Assembly: GCF_015350975.1 (NCBI RefSeq)
Contig: NZ_JADKRX010000002.1
Coordinates: forward strand, 1-64,000
DNA from: Curtobacterium sp. VKM Ac-1395
Lineage (GTDB): Bacteria; Actinomycetota; Actinomycetes; Actinomycetales; Microbacteriaceae
Direction of reading: 5' to 3'
Length of the DNA: 64,000 bases
Below are positions 33,792-41,556 of this stretch, piece after piece; the first letter of the stretch is position 1; each line of letters opens with the position of its first letter. A program made the translations under genes and the position numbers. Under the pieces are notes generated by a model. That model was not told where the DNA came from. It did no database searches and worked only from the letters and a program-made list of their open reading frames with translations.

Positions 33792-34726
33792 CCGCGACCG
33801 CCACCCGTTCCACGCCCGGCGTGCTCACCGACCGCGACCGACAGCACCTGCGGCGCCGAGCGGCCGTCGTCCGTCGCACGAAGACGATCGCCTGGTGGGT
33901 GGGCGTCTGTCTCGTGAGCATCGTCACGGTCGCGCCGCTCGTCTGGACCCTGGCGACCTCGCTCAAGCCCGCGGGGGAGATCCTCGCGAGTTCGCTGTCG
34001 TTGATCCCGCAGAACCCGACCATCGACAACTACGTGCAGGCGGTGACGACCGTCCCGTACGGTCGCTACTTCGTCAACTCGCTCGTCCTCGGGGTCGGTG
34101 GCGCCGTGGCGAACCTGTTCTTCGGGTCCCTCGCCGGGTACGCGCTCGCCAAGCTCCGGTTCGCGGGGCGTCAGGCCGTGTTCGTCACGTTCCTGTCGTC
34201 GCTCATGGTGCCGAGCATCGTGACGATGATCCCCACCTTCCTCATCCTCCGACACTTCCCGTTGCTCGGTGGGAACGGCGTCGGCGGCAACGGCGGCCTC
34301 GGGCTCATCAACACCTACTGGGCCGTCATCGTCCCCGGGGCGGCCGGCGCGTTCGCGGTCTTCTTCATGAAGCAGTTCTTCGAGTCGCTGCCCGACGAGC
34401 TCGGCGAAGCGGCCCGCATCGACGGCGCTGGGGAGTTCCGTGTCTTCGCGGTCATCTACTTCCCGCTCACGAAAGCCGGGCTCGCCGTGCTCGGCCTGCT
34501 CAGCTTCCAGGCCGGCTGGAACAACTTCCTCTGGCCGCTCATCGTCCTCAACGACCCGAAGATGATGACTGTCCAGGTCGGGCTCGCGGGGTTCGTCAAC
34601 AACTACACGACGAACTACGGCCCGCTGATGGCCGGGACGGTGATCACGATGCTCCCCGTCCTGGTCGTGTTCATCCTCGCGCAGCGCTGGATCATCGAGG
34701 GCATCGCGCACGCCGGCACCAAGTAG
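33788..34726 (+). CDS. Mannooligosaccharide ABC permease (MalG type)
   Basis: 312 aa. First helix near residues 34-55 (IAWWVGVCLVSIVTVAPLVW). EAA loop GEAARIDGAGEFRVF near 217. C-terminal half contains FQAGWNNFLWPLIVLND, a MalG/carbohydrate-permease signature. ATG 33788 overlaps the upstream stop by 4 nt. It is followed by a 62-nt gap before the binding-protein gene, which has only a weak ribosome site. Confidence 0.92.
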   Translation: MTATATRSTPGVLTDRDRQHLRRRAAVVRRTKTIAWWVGVCLVSIVTVAPLVWTLATSLKPAGEILASSLSLIPQNPTIDNYVQAVTTVPYGRYFVNSLVLGVGGAVANLFFGSLAGYALAKLRFAGRQAVFVTFLSSLMVPSIVTMIPTFLILRHFPLLGGNGVGGNGGLGLINTYWAVIVPGAAGAFAVFFMKQFFESLPDELGEAARIDGAGEFRVFAVIYFPLTKAGLAVLGLLSFQAGWNNFLWPLIVLNDPKMMTVQVGLAGFVNNYTTNYGPLMAGTVITMLPVLVVFILAQRWIIEGIAHAGTK

Positions 34727-34788
34727 CTCATCCCGTCCACCTCGGGGTGCCGGTCTGTCGGCCCCCACACAGCAGAAAGCACACGACA

Positions 34789-36045
34789 ATGACGTCACGT
34801 CGTCTCCTCGGCGCAGCCGCCGCGCTCGCCGCAGCCGCGCTCGTCCTCACGGGCTGTTACTCCGGGTCGTCCGGCGCCACCGGCGCTGACGGCCGCCAGG
34901 AGGTCACCATGTGGGGCTCCTGGTCCGGTGACCAGGTCGACCAGATCAACACCATGACCAGCGCCTTCAACAAGGCGCAGACGAAGTACACGGTCAAGTA
35001 CGTCCCGCAGGAGCTCGTCGAGCAGAAGCTGCTCACGGCGATCGCTGGCGGGAAGGTGCCGGACCTCGTGCTCTGGGACCGGTACCAGACCTCGCTCTAC
35101 GCACCGAAGGGGGCGCTGCAGTCCATCGACGACCGTGTCGAGGAGGACGACGTCGACACGAAGGACTTCTACCCGCAGGCCCTGTCCGAGATGCGGTACG
35201 ACGGCAAGCTCTACGGTCTGCCGCTGCTCGTCGACAACCGGTCGCTCGTCTACAACGAGGACCTGTTCGCGAAGGCCGGGTTGCAGCCGCCGACGACGTG
35301 GGACGAGCTGAAGACCGACGCGAAGCAGCTGACCGTCAGCAGAGGCGGTAAGCTGCAGCAGTCCGGGTTCATGCTGAACGACCCGGGTCTGTTCTCGATG
35401 TGGCTCCAGCAGGCCGGTGGGCAGCTCCTGACGAAGGACGGCACGGCGACGGCCTTCGACAGTCCCGAGGGCATCGAGGTGCTCGACTTCTGGAAGAGCC
35501 TGATGGACGACGGCGTCTACACGAACGGCTTCGGCGACACCAACGACGTCTTCGCGGCCGGCGAGGCGGCGATGAAGTACGACGGACCGTGGGACGTGCC
35601 GAACCTCGACAAGGCGGACGGCCTGAAGTGGGGCGTGACGGAATCGGTCGCCGGACCCGGCGGGGCCCAGGGTGCCGTGATGGGCGGCTTCGGACTCGCG
35701 ATCCCGACCGGCGCGCAGCAGGCGGACGGCGCCTGGGCCTTCGAGAAGTGGTGGGCAACCAAGGCCGAGAACGGCGTGGACTTCGCGAAGGTCTCCGGGT
35801 GGATCCCGGCCAACCGCTCCTCGGCCAACGACCCGTTCTTCACCGACGAGCCGCGGTACGCCGGCTTCGTGAAGACGCTCGACTACGCGTCCGTCCGTCC
35901 GGACGTCCCCGGGTACAGCGACGTCGAGGGCAAGGCCCTCACCCCCGCGCTCGAGAAGTTCATGTCCGGCCAGCTGACCGCGAAGCAGGCACTCGCCCAG
36001 GCAGCGAAGCAGGGCGACCGGATCCTCCAGGAGAACCGCACATGA
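34789..36045 (+). CDS. Mannooligosaccharide-binding lipoprotein
   Basis: 418-aa family 1 solute-binding protein. The signal peptide ends in lipobox LTGC (Cys at about residue 23), followed by YSGSSGATGADG and the mature start EVTMWGSWSGDQVDQ. It includes LYGLPLLVDNRSLVYNEDLF, AMKYDGPWDVPNL and PTGAQQADGAWAFEKWW, all typical of sugar binders. Unusually it follows the permease genes rather than preceding them. Its stop overlaps the ATG of the cytoplasmic GH76 gene by 4 nt. Sugar specificity is inferred from context. Confidence 0.92.
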   Translation: MTSRRLLGAAAALAAAALVLTGCYSGSSGATGADGRQEVTMWGSWSGDQVDQINTMTSAFNKAQTKYTVKYVPQELVEQKLLTAIAGGKVPDLVLWDRYQTSLYAPKGALQSIDDRVEEDDVDTKDFYPQALSEMRYDGKLYGLPLLVDNRSLVYNEDLFAKAGLQPPTTWDELKTDAKQLTVSRGGKLQQSGFMLNDPGLFSMWLQQAGGQLLTKDGTATAFDSPEGIEVLDFWKSLMDDGVYTNGFGDTNDVFAAGEAAMKYDGPWDVPNLDKADGLKWGVTESVAGPGGAQGAVMGGFGLAIPTGAQQADGAWAFEKWWATKAENGVDFAKVSGWIPANRSSANDPFFTDEPRYAGFVKTLDYASVRPDVPGYSDVEGKALTPALEKFMSGQLTAKQALAQAAKQGDRILQENRT

Positions 36046-37097
36046 CCGACATCCTCACCGGCGTCTGGGCAGACCGCGCTGACCGCATGCAGGACAGCAT
36101 CGAACAGCTCTACGGGGCCCCGTGGCCGCAGTACCTCCACAACGCCTGGCCGGTGGAGGACGCCGACGACGGCACGTTCAACTACTGGTGGTTGGCCCAC
36201 CTCCTCGACGTCCGACTCGACGCCCACGAGCGCAGTGCCGACCCGGTCCGGCTCGAACAGGCCAGGACGGTGCACCGGAACATCGTCGAGCGGAACGGTG
36301 GCTCGTTGTTCAACGACTACTTCGACGACATGCTCTGGTTCGCCCTCGCGACCCTGCGGCTGCACGGTGCGACCGGGGAGCCGAGGTACCTCGAGGACGC
36401 CGTCGCGCTGTTCGACCACGTCGTCGAGCACGGGTGGAACGACCACGGCGGGACGAGTCTGGCCTGGCGGAAGCAGCAGCTCGCGTACAAGAACACCCCG
36501 GCGAACGGACCCCTCGTGATCTTGGGCACACGGCTGCACCGCGTGACCGGGGACGACCGGTTCCTGCGGTTCGCGGAGACGGCGTTCGACTGGCTCACCG
36601 AACACCTGGTCGACGATGCCGACGGGTTCGTCGAGGACGGCGTCAACCGCGAGGGGGACGGCCGGGTCGACACGCAGTGGCGGTTCACGTACAACCAGGG
36701 GCTCTACGTCGGTGCCGCCGTCGAGCTCGCCGACCGCCGACCGGACAACGACCTCCTCGCGGTCGCGGTCCGGACCGCCCGCACCGCCGTCACCGAGCTG
36801 TCCGACGGGGTCGTCTTCCGTCAGGAGGGCGACGGTGGCGACGAAGGGCTGTTCAAGGGCGTGTACTACCGGTACCTCGGGCTCCTCCTGGAGCGGCTGC
36901 CGGACGGGGACGCCGACGGCGTCGCCCTGACGGCGTTCGTCCGTGCCAGCACCGACGCGCTCTGGGGGGCGTTCCCGGAGGAGCTCGACCGGCCGGCCGC
37001 GAACGACTGGAGCGAGCCTCCCGTCGGTGCAGTGCCGTACTCGACCCAGCTCAGCGCCGTGATGGCGACCGAGCTGCGCGCGCGGCTCGACCGGTAG
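36042..37097 (+). CDS. Cytoplasmic GH76 glycosidase
   Basis: 351 aa without signal peptide or CBM. The GH76 core is clear: DDGTFNYWWLAHLLDVRLDA near residue 40, catalytic-type Asp pair in NDYFDDMLWFAL near 93, and WRFTYNQGLYVGAAVEL near 215. The first half of the pair with GH125, it probably shortens imported alpha-1,6-mannan chains that GH125 finishes. ATG 36042 overlaps the binding-protein stop by 4 nt. Its last 47 nt overlap the 3' end of the convergent regulator gene, whose poorly conserved Ala/Arg-rich tail takes up the overlap. Confidence 0.9.
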   Translation: MTDILTGVWADRADRMQDSIEQLYGAPWPQYLHNAWPVEDADDGTFNYWWLAHLLDVRLDAHERSADPVRLEQARTVHRNIVERNGGSLFNDYFDDMLWFALATLRLHGATGEPRYLEDAVALFDHVVEHGWNDHGGTSLAWRKQQLAYKNTPANGPLVILGTRLHRVTGDDRFLRFAETAFDWLTEHLVDDADGFVEDGVNREGDGRVDTQWRFTYNQGLYVGAAVELADRRPDNDLLAVAVRTARTAVTELSDGVVFRQEGDGGDEGLFKGVYYRYLGLLLERLPDGDADGVALTAFVRASTDALWGAFPEELDRPAANDWSEPPVGAVPYSTQLSAVMATELRARLDR

Positions 37098-38178
37098 GCG
37101 GGGGCGCGGTCGACAGGCCGTCCACCAGCTGCGCAGGCACGAGGATCTTCCGGGAGCCGCTCTCGCCTCGTGCCTGTCGCAGCACCTGGGCCACGGCCTG
37201 CCGTCCGACTCCCGGCTGGTCCTGGGCGATGTGCGTGAAGCGGAAGAGTCGACGGTCGAACGTGGCGTCCGGGTGGTCGAAGCAGACGATCGAGACGTCG
37301 TCCGGCACCCGCTTGCCGACCCGTTCCAGTGCGTCCCGCAGGAGCAGTGCGATGTTGTACTCACCGGCGACGAACGCCGTCGCCTCCGGATGCGCCTCGA
37401 CGAACGCGGCCAGGCGGGCGACGTCGTCCTCGGGACGGTCGGTGGCACCGGGGAGGGTCGACTCGACGTCGTGGAACGCGAGCCGGTCGTCGAGCGCCTT
37501 GTCCTTGCGGGCGTGCGCGCCGACCCAGCCGCGCCGCCGGTCGTCGTTCGACGTCACGCGGCTGTCCGAGGTCACGAGTGCGACCGTGCGGTGTCCGAGG
37601 TCGAACAGGTACTCGGTCGCCGCTGCGCCTGCCGCGATGTTGTCCGTCGAGATGTCCGTCACCGGGATGCCCTCGTAGCGACGGTCGAGGATCACCACGG
37701 GGAACCCCGTCGGCAGGAGTTCGAGCACGGCCGGTGGGATGAACTCGGAGCTGCTCGGCAGGACGACCAGGCCGTGCACGCGGCGCGCGAGCGCACGGAT
37801 GGCGGCGTCCTCGGTGTCGTGGTCGCCGTGCGTGCGCTTGACGATGACGTCGGTCTCGGCGCCGGCCTCGTCGAGCATGCCCTCGAGCACCCGAGTCCCG
37901 AACGTGTCGTCGAAGTTGGTCAGGACGACGCCGATCTCCGTGTGCGCGGTCGGCTGCTGCCGCGCGGTCGGCTCGGCGCTGACGACCGTCGTGCCGACAC
38001 GGGGACGGCGCGCGACGTACCCGGCTTCGCGGAGCATGTCGAGGGCACGGCGGAGGGTGATCGCGCTGACGTCGTAGTGCGCGAGCAGCTCGGCCTCCGA
38101 CGGCAGTCGCTGGCCGACGGGGAACTCGCCGGCGCTGATGCGGGACCGGAGGTCCTCGAACGTGGTCTGGTACAGCAT
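37051..38178 (-). CDS. GntR-LacI chimeric regulator of the mannan locus
   Basis: 375 aa. An N-terminal GntR-type winged helix (about 1-68: QTTFEDLRSRISAGEFPVGQRLPSE in part, VSAITLRRALDMLREAGYV) is fused to a LacI/periplasmic-binding-type effector domain (about 80-350: EIGVVLTNFDDTFG, VVILDRRYEGIPVTDISTDN in part, TAFVAGEYNIALLLRDALE). This is the AraR-like architecture, where binding of a sugar releases DNA. ATG 38178 has gaggag 8-13 nt upstream. An inverted repeat tcaat-N6-attga (38189-38204) overlaps its ribosome site region and could mediate autoregulation. It probably controls the divergent GH76/GH125 promoters. Confidence 0.9.
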   Translation of the reverse strand: MLYQTTFEDLRSRISAGEFPVGQRLPSEAELLAHYDVSAITLRRALDMLREAGYVARRPRVGTTVVSAEPTARQQPTAHTEIGVVLTNFDDTFGTRVLEGMLDEAGAETDVIVKRTHGDHDTEDAAIRALARRVHGLVVLPSSSEFIPPAVLELLPTGFPVVILDRRYEGIPVTDISTDNIAAGAAATEYLFDLGHRTVALVTSDSRVTSNDDRRRGWVGAHARKDKALDDRLAFHDVESTLPGATDRPEDDVARLAAFVEAHPEATAFVAGEYNIALLLRDALERVGKRVPDDVSIVCFDHPDATFDRRLFRFTHIAQDQPGVGRQAVAQVLRQARGESGSRKILVPAQLVDGLSTAPPPTGRAARAARSPSRR

Positions 38179-38188
38179 CGCCCACTCC

Positions 38189-38211
38189 TCAATCCGTACA
38201 TTGAGAATACG
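38189..38211 (-). promoter_or_regulatory. Candidate promoter and operator of the GntR-LacI gene
   Basis: Leftward TATTCT (complement of 38206-38211) is a good -10. The adjoining inverted repeat tcaatccgtacattga (38189-38204) lies just downstream and runs into the gaggag ribosome site. Binding there would block transcription and translation start. It is not the same sequence as the 15-bp palindrome at 31449. Confidence 0.5.
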
Positions 38212-38232
38212 GCAAGAGCAGAAGTGCGTCGA

Positions 38233-39168
38233 TCAGGCGCCGACGGTGACGCTCCGCACGACGAAGCGCGGGACCTCCACGGCGAGCGTCGCACGGCAGG
38301 TTGTGTACGTCGCAGCGGTCCGCACCCGCTCGAGGTCGACGCGGACCGTGTGCCCGTCGGTGTCGAGGTCGACGGACCAGTCGGTGCCGTCCATCGTCGG
38401 TTCGGACACCGACACCGGTCGGAAGGCGTCGATCCGGTCGTCCCCGGTCTCGGCGACGGCCGCCGCGATCGCCGCCTGTTCGACGTGCGTGTGCGTCGAC
38501 CGACCACGGAACCCGAGGGGCGCGATGCGTCCGTGGAGGTACTGGTCGGCGATGACGACGGGGTCGTGCTCGTCGACGCGGCCGTGGTTCAGCCCGTGCG
38601 GGAAGACCATGGTCGTCGCCGCGAACCGGTCCCCGCCGAGGTGGGAGCACTCCCACGTCTCGTCGGGGTACGCGGCAGCGAGCCGTTCCACCACCGAGCG
38701 CCCGCGGACCGCGCAGCACTCGTCGTGGCGGCCGTGGGCGCACACGGCGAACACCGGGCGCTCGGACAGCTCGCCCGTGCTGCCGTCGAGCGGGAGCGTC
38801 AGGAGGTCCCCGGGCCCGTCGACCTCACCCCAGCGCACCGTGGGCCGTGGTGCGTCAGAGTCGACCACGGCCCACCGCCAGCGTCCTGCACCGCGGAGGC
38901 GGCCGGTCCGACGGATTGCGAGGATGCGCATGCCGGCCCGCTGGGCACGGCGCGCCAACGCCGTCCCGATCTCGGGCGGGAGCGCCGGCGACTGGGTCCA
39001 GACGTCCCAGCCCCAGGCGCTCGCGACCTCGACGAGGAGCCACCGCCTCCCGGGGGAGGCGGTGGCGACCAGGTCCTCGTCGCTCGCACGGGAGCGCGCG
39101 CTGCACGCCGGACCGCCCTGCGACCGGGGTGGTCCGAGCGCAGGGCCCGTTCGGCGCCACTCGGTCAC
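38233..39168 (-). CDS. Suc/Fer-like (thioredoxin-fold ferredoxin) protein
   Basis: 311-aa member of the sucrase/ferredoxin-like family. The signature is complete: CAHGRHDECCAVRG (about residues 143-156), then ECSHLGGDRFAATTMVFPHG with its HxxGG motif (about 173-192). Cys and His here are expected to hold a [2Fe-2S] cluster on a thioredoxin-like fold. GTG 39168 overlaps the stop of the oxygenase gene by 4 nt, so the two are translationally coupled. That makes it a likely electron carrier or maturation partner for the oxygenase. Family function is poorly known; the old sucrase name should not be read as enzymatic activity. Confidence 0.87.
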   Translation of the reverse strand: MTEWRRTGPALGPPRSQGGPACSARSRASDEDLVATASPGRRWLLVEVASAWGWDVWTQSPALPPEIGTALARRAQRAGMRILAIRRTGRLRGAGRWRWAVVDSDAPRPTVRWGEVDGPGDLLTLPLDGSTGELSERPVFAVCAHGRHDECCAVRGRSVVERLAAAYPDETWECSHLGGDRFAATTMVFPHGLNHGRVDEHDPVVIADQYLHGRIAPLGFRGRSTHTHVEQAAIAAAVAETGDDRIDAFRPVSVSEPTMDGTDWSVDLDTDGHTVRVDLERVRTAATYTTCRATLAVEVPRFVVRSVTVGA

Positions 39169-40412
39169 GGGACGGGTACCAGGACGCCTTCCCGGAGGAG
39201 CCGGCGGACCACGACGACGGCGTCGTCCTCGTCGAGCGCGGGGAGCGACCCGACCGCGAGCGTCTCGCCGCCGTGCAGCGCCTGGACGGCTGAGAGTGCC
39301 ACGACGGGCAGTCGGACCGTCTTCGACGGCAGCACGATGGCGACCTGTCCGGCGTCCTCGCGGACCACGGCGTGGAGTTCGTCGCGCCAGCGGACCCGGT
39401 CGGAGCCCGCCAGCCCTGCTGCGACCTCGACCGTGTGGAGCGGACGGACCGGCTCAGCACGGGTCGACCGGCGGAACCGGGACCCGACGCGCACCGCGAC
39501 CTCGTCCACCGAGGACCCGTCGGCTGCACCCTGGAGGGACGCGATGAGGTCCTCCGCGGCTGCCCGGACGTCGTCGGCGATCTGGGCCGGGTCGGCGAGG
39601 TCGATGCCGAGGGGCAACGACGCACGCAGTCGGTCCGACCGGAGCGCTCGGCCGATGAGGTCCCGCGCCAGGTCGGCCCGGGTGACGGCGGGCATGCCGA
39701 TCGTCAGGTGGATCGTGGTGCCGACGAGCGCCGTCGCCGAGTGCAGCCACCCGCGCGGCAGGTACAGGGCGTCGCCGGGGGAGAGCACGGTGTCGATCGC
39801 GGGTTCGCCGGCGGCCTGTGCGGCCACCGCGTCCCGTCGGTCGCCCCACGGCTCGTCGGCGAAGGGCAGCTCGTGGACCGGCTCGTGGATGACCCAGCGC
39901 TTCTGGCCCGCGATCTGCAGCACGAACACGTCGTGCACGTCGTAGTGGGGGTCGAAGCCGCGGGACGACGCCGGGGTGATGTAGGCGTTGACCTGCGCGG
40001 GGTGCCCGAGCTCGGCGACGAGCCGTCGGGTGAACTCCTGCAGCGGCGGCCACGTTCGGTGCAGCCCCTGGAGGACGATCGTCGACCCGGCGGCGAACTC
40101 CGCGAGCACCTTCTCGGAGCTGACCTGGTCACCGACCTCGGCGCCGTAGCCGCCCGGAGCGGTGAAGGCACTCGGTGCCAGCACCGAACCCTCCTTGGCC
40201 ATCCGGATGAACGGCGTGCGCAGGCCCCGGACCGAGAGCAGCTCGTCGGCGGCCTCGGTCGAGAAGAGGTCGTCGAACGTCGTCCCGAGGTCCGCGGCAC
40301 TGCTCAGCAGCGCGCGCTTGCCCCAGTGGTCCGCGGCGAACTCCGCGACGGAGACGGCGATGCACCGGTCGAGGGCGCTCACCGTCTCCGTCGAGTCGGA
40401 CTCTCGGCTCAC
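39165..40412 (-). CDS. Cupin-4/JmjC-like 2-oxoglutarate oxygenase (ribosomal-oxygenase type)
   Basis: 415 aa. The double-stranded beta-helix carries HYDVHDVFVLQIAGQKRW near residue 155, the H-x-D pair of Fe(II) ligands, and YLPRGWLHSATAL near 216, the distal His. These are the marks of YcfD/NO66/MINA53-type enzymes, which hydroxylate Arg or His side chains in ribosomal proteins with 2-oxoglutarate and O2. A winged-helix-like C-terminal region follows. GTG 40412 overlaps the stop of the tiny repeat-protein gene, and its stop overlaps the ferredoxin start, both by 4 nt. The coupling suggests that the repeat protein, not the ribosome, may be its substrate; this is inference. Confidence 0.87.
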   Translation of the reverse strand: MSRESDSTETVSALDRCIAVSVAEFAADHWGKRALLSSAADLGTTFDDLFSTEAADELLSVRGLRTPFIRMAKEGSVLAPSAFTAPGGYGAEVGDQVSSEKVLAEFAAGSTIVLQGLHRTWPPLQEFTRRLVAELGHPAQVNAYITPASSRGFDPHYDVHDVFVLQIAGQKRWVIHEPVHELPFADEPWGDRRDAVAAQAAGEPAIDTVLSPGDALYLPRGWLHSATALVGTTIHLTIGMPAVTRADLARDLIGRALRSDRLRASLPLGIDLADPAQIADDVRAAAEDLIASLQGAADGSSVDEVAVRVGSRFRRSTRAEPVRPLHTVEVAAGLAGSDRVRWRDELHAVVREDAGQVAIVLPSKTVRLPVVALSAVQALHGGETLAVGSLPALDEDDAVVVVRRLLREGVLVPVP

Positions 40413-40672
40413 GCCGAGCCGTCCGCGCCGCCGTCGTGGCCGTTCGGGTTGGCGCCGCCGTCGGCCGGGCCTTCGCCGGCGTCGGCGTCGGCCGAGCCGT
40501 CGGCGCCGCCGTCGTGGCCGTTCGGGTTGGCGCCGCCGTCCGCGGGGCCTTCGCCGGCGTCGGCCGAGCCGTCGGCGCCGCCGTCGTGCCCGTTCGGGTT
40601 GGCGCCGCCGTCAGCCGGGCCTTCGCCGGCGCTCTGGGTGTCCGTCGTGATGTCGTCGTCGTTGATGCTCAT
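40409..40672 (-). CDS. 87-aa acidic three-repeat protein (candidate multicore precursor)
   Basis: A 14-residue N-terminus (MSINDDDITTDTQS) is followed by three identical 23-residue units starting AGEGPADGG and containing NPNGHDGG, joined by D and DAD. Each unit has one His and two Asn, several Asp-Gly pairs and no Cys, Lys, aromatic or bulky aliphatic residue, so it should be disordered. The DNA units are also nearly identical (72- and 78-nt periods), showing recent expansion or selection for sequence. ATG 40672 has gagagg upstream. Its stop overlaps the oxygenase GTG by 4 nt. I recognise no characterised family. The design (leader plus identical cores beside a modifying enzyme) recalls RiPP precursors. 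Confidence 0.8.
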   Translation of the reverse strand: MSINDDDITTDTQSAGEGPADGGANPNGHDGGADGSADAGEGPADGGANPNGHDGGADGSADADAGEGPADGGANPNGHDGGADGSA

Positions 40673-40756
40673 GGAGGTCCCTCTCGTCAGTCGGCCGGAG
40701 TGCCGTCTGCGCCCGAGAGTAGGACGTCCGCCTGGCCACGGTCCAGGATTGGTCGG

Positions 40757-41185
40757 GTGAACGACGAGCGACCACCACACCACCGCCTGGGGCGCATCGG
40801 GCTGGTCGCGCTCGGGGGCGCGCTCGGCACGGGCCTCCGTGCCGTGCTCACGGACCTGGTGCCGGCCGTCGACGGCGTGAGCTGGGCCGTCCTCGGCATC
40901 AACGTCGTCGGGGCGTTCTGCCTCGGGCTGCTCCTCGACGTCCTGGCGCGCCGTGGGCCGGACGTCGGACATCGGCGCACCGTCCGGCTGTTCGTCGGCA
41001 CGGGGGTCCTCGGCGGCTTCACGACGTACAGCGCGCTCGCCGACGACACGGCGCGGCTGCTCGACGCGGGCCGGTGGGCCGCGGGGAGCGGGTACGCGCT
41101 GCTCTCCGTGCTGCTCGGGCTCGCGGCGGTCGTCGCGGGACGCTGGACGGCCGGGCGCCTGCGTGGACAGGAGCGCGCACGATGA
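40757..41185 (+). CDS. crcB: Fluoride channel subunit CrcB (first of pair)
   Basis: 142-aa membrane protein with about four helices. Family motifs: GGALGTGLRAVL near residue 20, NVVGAFCLGLL near 46 and GVLGGFTTYSAL near 82, the last containing the Phe/Thr/Ser filter residues of Fluc channels. GTG 40757 is divergent from the repeat-protein operon across 84 nt. The stop overlaps the second crcB ATG by 4 nt. Paired CrcB proteins usually make heterodimeric channels that let cells expel fluoride. Confidence 0.92.
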   Translation: MNDERPPHHRLGRIGLVALGGALGTGLRAVLTDLVPAVDGVSWAVLGINVVGAFCLGLLLDVLARRGPDVGHRRTVRLFVGTGVLGGFTTYSALADDTARLLDAGRWAAGSGYALLSVLLGLAAVVAGRWTAGRLRGQERAR

Positions 41186-41556
41186 ACGCCGTCGAGCTGC
41201 TGCTCGTCGCCGTCGGGGGCGGTGTCGGTGCCGCGCTGCGCTTCGTGCTGGACGGCACGGTGAAGGCGCGCGTCGCCGGCTTCCCGCTCGGCACGATGGT
41301 CATCAACGCCTCCGGGTCGTTCGTCCTCGGCCTGCTGACCGGGCTCGGCGAGGCGGGGACGCTGCCGATCCCGGCAGTCGCCGTGCTCGGCACGGGCATG
41401 ATGGGTGGGTACACGACGTTCTCGACGGCGAGCGTCGAGACCGTGCAGCTCCTCCGATCCGGCAAGACCCGGCTCGCCGTCCTGAACGGCCTCGGCATGC
41501 TCGTCGTCTCGGTCGGCGCAGCTGCGCTCGGCCTCTGGATCGGAAGGAACCCATGA
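41182..41556 (+). CDS. crcB: Fluoride channel subunit CrcB (second of pair)
   Basis: 124 aa, four predicted helices. Motifs GGGVGAALRFVLDG near residue 12, NASGSFVLGLLTG near 41 and GMMGGYTTFSTAS near 72 are classical CrcB/Fluc. ATG 41182 overlaps the first subunit by 4 nt, and its own stop overlaps the phosphatase ATG by 4 nt. Equal coupled synthesis of two unlike subunits fits a heterodimeric channel. No crcB-motif fluoride riboswitch is seen upstream. Confidence 0.93.
   Translation: MNAVELLLVAVGGGVGAALRFVLDGTVKARVAGFPLGTMVINASGSFVLGLLTGLGEAGTLPIPAVAVLGTGMMGGYTTFSTASVETVQLLRSGKTRLAVLNGLGMLVVSVGAAALGLWIGRNP

Noticed and set aside
36042-37097. Cytoplasmic GH76 as an N-acylglucosamine 2-epimerase or GH88-like enzyme
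   Set aside because: Length and an (alpha/alpha)6 barrel would also fit those folds, but the YFDDMLW Asp pair and FTYNQGLYVGAA match GH76, as does the locus.
40673-40756. Fluoride (crcB-motif) riboswitch before the crcB pair
   Set aside because: The leader is only 84 bp to the divergent gene and shows none of the conserved fluoride-riboswitch blocks; crcB1 probably starts close to its promoter.
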